From VRUE01 sp036403515 (GTDB lineage Bacteria; Actinomycetota; Thermoleophilia; Solirubrobacterales; 70-9), in contig DASWQV010000016.1 of assembly GCA_036403515.1 (NCBI GenBank), positions 22,919 to 86,918 on the forward strand: DNA of 64,000 bases, in the 5' to 3' direction. This document shows, one piece after another, positions 60,674-64,000 of this stretch. Positions within the stretch are counted from its first letter, which is position 1; each line of letters begins with the position of its first letter. The position numbers and the translations under genes are program-made. The notes under the pieces were generated by a model. The model had not been told where the DNA came from. It saw only the letters and a program-made list of their open reading frames with translations, and made no database searches.

Positions 60674-62937
60674 TGGCAAAAAAACGGGTTCACGAGATCG
60701 CCAAAGCGCAGGGGCTCGAGAGCAAAGAGGTCCTTGCCGCGCTTAAAAACGCTGGAATCGAGGCCAAAGCAGCTGCCTCGAGCGTTGACGAGGCAGCTGC
60801 TCTGAAGGCGATCCAGGCAGCAAAGGGGAACGGCGGGGCCGCTACCGCAACCGAGGCGAAGCCCGCGCCTCCGGCCGCCGCGGCGCCGCAGCAAAAAGCT
60901 GCCCCAGCGGCCAAACCTGCTGCCGCAGCGGCCGCCAAGCCTGCGCCGCCTGCCTCTCAGGCTTCCAAAGGGCCGGTTCGACCCGCTGGCAAACCCGCTG
61001 CCGGCGGCGGAACCGGCGGTGGCGCTGGCAAAAAGCGCCGTGTGGTGATCGATTCCCAGGCCGCCCGGCGCGATCAGATGGGCGGGCCGCCGCCGCAGCG
61101 CCCGCCGCGCAGGCGCGGTGGACGGCGTCGCCGTCCGCTGCTGGAGGAGCCGCCGCCCAAAGCCGCCGAGGTCGAGCCCGAGGCGACCAAGGTCCCTTCT
61201 GGGGCGACCGTGCGCGAGGTCGCCGAGCTGCTTGGCCTCGGCAGCGCCGAGGTGATCAAGAAGCTGATGACGATGGGGGAGATGGCGACGCTCACGCAGA
61301 CCCTGACCGACGAGTCGATCTCGGCGATCGCCGACGAGTACGACCGCAAGCTCGAGATCGTCACCGCCGCCGACGAGGAACCCGAGGCGCCTGAGTTCGA
61401 CGACTCAGACGAGGAGCTCGCCGATCGGCCACCGGTGGTCACGATCATGGGTCACGTCGACCACGGCAAGACATCGCTGCTGGACGCGATCCGTGAGACC
61501 GAGGTCGCCGCGGGCGAGGCCGGCGGCATCACCCAGCACATCGGCGCCTATCAGGTGCACCACGCCGATAAGTCGATCACCTTCCTCGACACCCCCGGCC
61601 ACGCCGCCTTCACCGCGATGCGCGCCCGCGGCGCCAAGGTCACCGACATCGCGGTGGTCGTCGTCGCCGCCGACGACGGCGTCATGCCGCAGACCAAAGA
61701 GGCGATCGACCACGCTCGCGCCGCCGACGTGCCGATCCTGATCGCGGTCAACAAGATCGACAAGGAGGGCGCCCAGCCCGACCGCGTCCGCAACGAGCTC
61801 GCCGCCGACGGCCTCACCCCTGAGGACTGGGGCGGGGAAACCGTCTACGTCGACGTCTCTGCCAAGACCCACGAGGGCCTCGACAAACTGCTCGAGATGA
61901 TCCTGCTCGTCACCGAGCTGGAGGAACTCGGCGCCAACCCGGACGCGCCCGCTTCGGGCACGGTGGTCGAGTCCCAGCTCGATCCCGGCCGCGGCCCCGT
62001 GGTCACGATTCTGGTCCAGCGCGGCACCCTGAAGGTCGGCGATTCGCTCGTCGCCGGGCCGCAATGGGGCCGGGTGCGGGCGATGCACGACTTCACCGGC
62101 AAGCGGGTGCAGAGTGCCGGTCCCGGCATGCCGGTCGAGGTGCTCGGATTCGATGGCGTTGCCGACGCCGGCGAGTTCGTGCATGCGGTGGAGAACGATC
62201 GCCGCGCCCGCCAGGAAGCCCAGGAGCGTGCCAACCGGCTCAAGACCGAGGCGCTGGCCCGGCGCCAGGCACGCAAGGTCAGCCTCGAGGAGGTCTTCTC
62301 GCGGGTCCAGGAGGGTGACATCAAGGAGCTCAACATCGTGCTCAAGGCCGATGTCGCCGGCTCACTGGAGGCACTCCAGGACGAGATCGCCAAGGTGCCC
62401 CAGGAGCAGGTCGGGATCAACATCATCCACTCGCAGACCGGCGGGATCAACGAGTCCGACGTGATGCTCGCCTCGGCCTCCGACGCGATCATCATCGGCT
62501 TCAACGTGCGACCACTGGCCGACGCGCGAAAGGCCGCAGAGCGCGAGGGCGTCGACGTCCGCACCTACTCGGTGATCTACAAAATCACCGAAGACCTTCG
62601 CAACGCGATGGAGGGCATGCTGGAGGCGGTCGAGGTCGAGGAGACGCTCGGCGAGGCCGAGGTCAAACAGACCTTCAAGGCCTCCAAGGTCGGCCGCATC
62701 GCCGGCTGCATCGTCACCGAAGGCAAAGTCGCCCGCGACGCCAGCGTCCGCCTGATCCGCGAAGGCACCGTCATCTGGGACGGCAAACTTGGCTCCCTGC
62801 GCCGCTTCAAAGACAACGTGCAGGAGGTCGAGGAGGGTCAGGAGTGCGGCATCGTCCTCGACGGCTACGCTGACGTCAAGGAGGGGGACGTGCTCGAGTT
62901 CTACAAGACAAAGCAGGTCGAGCAGACGCTGGATTAG
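60673..62937 (+). CDS. infB: Translation initiation factor IF-2
   Basis: 754 residues. A short N-terminal IF2-N helix domain (VHEIAKAQGLESKEVLAALK) is followed by an Ala/Pro/Lys linker. After a second IF2-N-like segment (VREVAELLGLGSAEVIKKLM) comes the G domain: GHVDHGKTSLLDAI (G1), GGITQHIGAY (G2), FLDTPGHAAFTAM (G3), AVNKIDKEGA (G4), then domains II-IV. It places initiator tRNA on the 30S subunit. The GTG start shares one base with the nusA TAG. Confidence 0.96.
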   Translation: MAKKRVHEIAKAQGLESKEVLAALKNAGIEAKAAASSVDEAAALKAIQAAKGNGGAATATEAKPAPPAAAAPQQKAAPAAKPAAAAAAKPAPPASQASKGPVRPAGKPAAGGGTGGGAGKKRRVVIDSQAARRDQMGGPPPQRPPRRRGGRRRRPLLEEPPPKAAEVEPEATKVPSGATVREVAELLGLGSAEVIKKLMTMGEMATLTQTLTDESISAIADEYDRKLEIVTAADEEPEAPEFDDSDEELADRPPVVTIMGHVDHGKTSLLDAIRETEVAAGEAGGITQHIGAYQVHHADKSITFLDTPGHAAFTAMRARGAKVTDIAVVVVAADDGVMPQTKEAIDHARAADVPILIAVNKIDKEGAQPDRVRNELAADGLTPEDWGGETVYVDVSAKTHEGLDKLLEMILLVTELEELGANPDAPASGTVVESQLDPGRGPVVTILVQRGTLKVGDSLVAGPQWGRVRAMHDFTGKRVQSAGPGMPVEVLGFDGVADAGEFVHAVENDRRARQEAQERANRLKTEALARRQARKVSLEEVFSRVQEGDIKELNIVLKADVAGSLEALQDEIAKVPQEQVGINIIHSQTGGINESDVMLASASDAIIIGFNVRPLADARKAAEREGVDVRTYSVIYKITEDLRNAMEGMLEAVEVEETLGEAEVKQTFKASKVGRIAGCIVTEGKVARDASVRLIREGTVIWDGKLGSLRRFKDNVQEVEEGQECGIVLDGYADVKEGDVLEFYKTKQVEQTLD

Positions 62938-62939
62938 GG

Positions 62940-63278
62940 ATGGCCACGCCTCGCATGCGCCGCATCAACGAGGTGCTCCGCGAGGTGGTCGGCGCAGCCA
63001 TCTCCGAGCTCAGCGATCCCCGCATCGGCTTCGTTACCGTGACCTCGGTGGAAACCAGCCCTGACCTCCGCGCCGCCAAGGTATACGTCAGCGTGCTGGG
63101 ATCTGAGGAGGAGCGGGACGCCACGATGACCGGCCTCAGCTCCTCGCACGGAGTGCTGCAATCGAAGATCGCCGCGGAGACCCGAATGAAGCGCACGCCA
63201 ACCCTTTCCTTTCACTACGACGCCACCGTCGAGCAGGGCATGCGTATTTCCCGCCTGCTCGACGAGGAGGAACCGTGA
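62940..63278 (+). CDS. rbfA: Ribosome-binding factor A
   Basis: 112 residues. KH-like core RRINEVLREVVGAAISELSD, PRIGFVTVTSVETSPDLRAA and VYVSVLGSEEERDATMTGL, with RMKRTPTLSFHYDATVEQGM. It acts in cold-shock and 16S 5'-end maturation. Two bases after infB; its stop overlaps the next GTG. Confidence 0.95.
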   Translation: MATPRMRRINEVLREVVGAAISELSDPRIGFVTVTSVETSPDLRAAKVYVSVLGSEEERDATMTGLSSSHGVLQSKIAAETRMKRTPTLSFHYDATVEQGMRISRLLDEEEP

Positions 63279-64000
63279 GCGGCGACGGCGCAGGGCTGGC
63301 TACCGCGGGAATCGAGCAGGTGCTGGGTGAGCTGCGCTCGCGCGAGCGCTTCCTGCTCACTGCCCATGAGGGGCCCGACGGCGACGCGCTCGGCTCGCTA
63401 TTGGGAATGCACCACCTGCTCGGCCAGCTCGGCAAGGACTCGGTGATGTTCATGGCGGCCAAGGAGTTCCCGCTGCCGTACGAGTACCAGCGGATGGAGC
63501 TCGACGAGGTGCACCGCGAGGTGCCCGCCGACCTCGACGACCGCGTGGTCGTGTTCCTCGACTGCGGCAACATCGACCGGATGCCGGTCGACTTCCTGCA
63601 CGAGGGGCACCTGCACGTGCTGAACATCGACCACCACCACGACAACACGCGCTTCGGCGACGTGAACCTCGTGATCGGTCACGCGTCGTGCACCGCCGAG
63701 ATCCTCTGGGACCTGGCCCGCGAGCTCGGCGTGGAGCTGACTCCGGAGATCGCGAATGCGCTCTACATCGCGCTCGTGACCGACACCGGCAAGTTCATGT
63801 TCGAGAACACGACGCCGCGTGCGCACGAGATGGCGGCCGACCTGATCGAGGCGGGCGTCCAGCCGCAGGAAGCGCACAAGAGCCTCTACGAGGGGCTGCC
63901 GTTCGCGCGCCTCCAGCTGCTCGCGCGGGCGCTGAACGCCGTGCAGCGCTACGACGGCGGCCAGCTCACGCTCACCCACCTCACGCGCGAGGACTTCTCC
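63275..64000 (+). CDS. nrnA: DHH-family oligoribonuclease / PAP phosphatase NrnA (cut by window edge)
   Basis: 242 residues are visible from the GTG at 63275. DHH motifs: FLLTAHEGPDGDALGSLLGM, VVVFLDCGNIDR, LNIDHHHDNTRFGDVNLV (the DHH signature) and ALVTDTGKFMFENTTPRAHE. NrnA degrades short RNAs and dephosphorylates pAp. The arrangement rbfA-nrnA is common in Gram-positives. The C-terminal DHHA1 domain lies beyond the window. Confidence 0.92.
   Translation, partial: MSGDGAGLATAGIEQVLGELRSRERFLLTAHEGPDGDALGSLLGMHHLLGQLGKDSVMFMAAKEFPLPYEYQRMELDEVHREVPADLDDRVVVFLDCGNIDRMPVDFLHEGHLHVLNIDHHHDNTRFGDVNLVIGHASCTAEILWDLARELGVELTPEIANALYIALVTDTGKFMFENTTPRAHEMAADLIEAGVQPQEAHKSLYEGLPFARLQLLARALNAVQRYDGGQLTLTHLTREDFS

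Overview
The window comes from a high-GC actinobacterium. The order pyrR-pyrB-pyrC-carA-carB-(pyrKD)-mihF-gmk-rpoZ-coaBC is an actinobacterial arrangement, and mihF (the actinobacterial IHF) is a lineage marker. A SAM-I riboswitch and a PyrR-type leader are also present. Codon use is strongly GC-biased throughout, and genes commonly overlap as ATGA or GTGA. My best guess is a Thermoleophilia/Solirubrobacterales-like organism, but that is inference from general character and not from any marker search.

Bases 1-34,600 form a large surface-polysaccharide region. It starts on the minus strand with a truncated DegT aminotransferase, a LuxR-type regulator, and an 8.4-kb gene for a secreted protein with a dimethylformamidase-like head, 14 PKD and 4 LamG domains. 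A plus-strand block follows: membrane protein, GT4, two Wzz-like chain-length proteins, Wzx flippase, GT2s, Wzy-like polymerase, an asparagine-synthase-type amidotransferase and another GT4. Three tandem paralogous secreted beta-helix proteins lie on the minus strand. After them come a polysaccharide deacetylase, a split Alg14/Alg13-like (PssD/PssE) transferase, and an amino-sugar set (aminotransferase, acetyltransferase, UDP-sugar dehydrogenase).

Bases 34,600-46,950 are mixed. On the minus strand are a lipid kinase, an MBL hydrolase, a phosphomannomutase, a HIT protein and CorA. Then comes a SAM-I riboswitch with its terminator, followed by a threonine-synthase-like PLP enzyme, a ThiS/MoaD-like sulfur carrier, and a CDP-sugar pair (rfbF/rfbG-like). 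SRAP, an alpha/beta hydrolase, tRNA-Arg(CCG) and RNase Z complete this part.

Bases 46,970-55,963 are a pyrimidine operon starting with a PyrR-binding RNA loop at the pyrR start and ending with a fused pyrK-pyrD. No pyrF is present. Then come mihF, gmk, rpoZ and coaBC. From about 58,726 a new promoter and an intrinsic terminator precede a rimP(N-domain only)-nusA-infB-rbfA-nrnA translation/transcription operon, cut by the right edge.

The most notable signals are these. (1) A SAM riboswitch controls a ThrC-like enzyme plus a sulfur-carrier protein, suggesting protein-thiocarboxylate-dependent homocysteine/methionine synthesis. (2) Long inverted repeats sit precisely at gene junctions; two are inside reading frames, one extending a protein and one forming the linker of a fused enzyme. 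(3) The asparagine-synthase gene seems to start at an ATC codon. (4) A Cys3-His zinc-finger-like insert lies in NusA, next to a half-length RimP.
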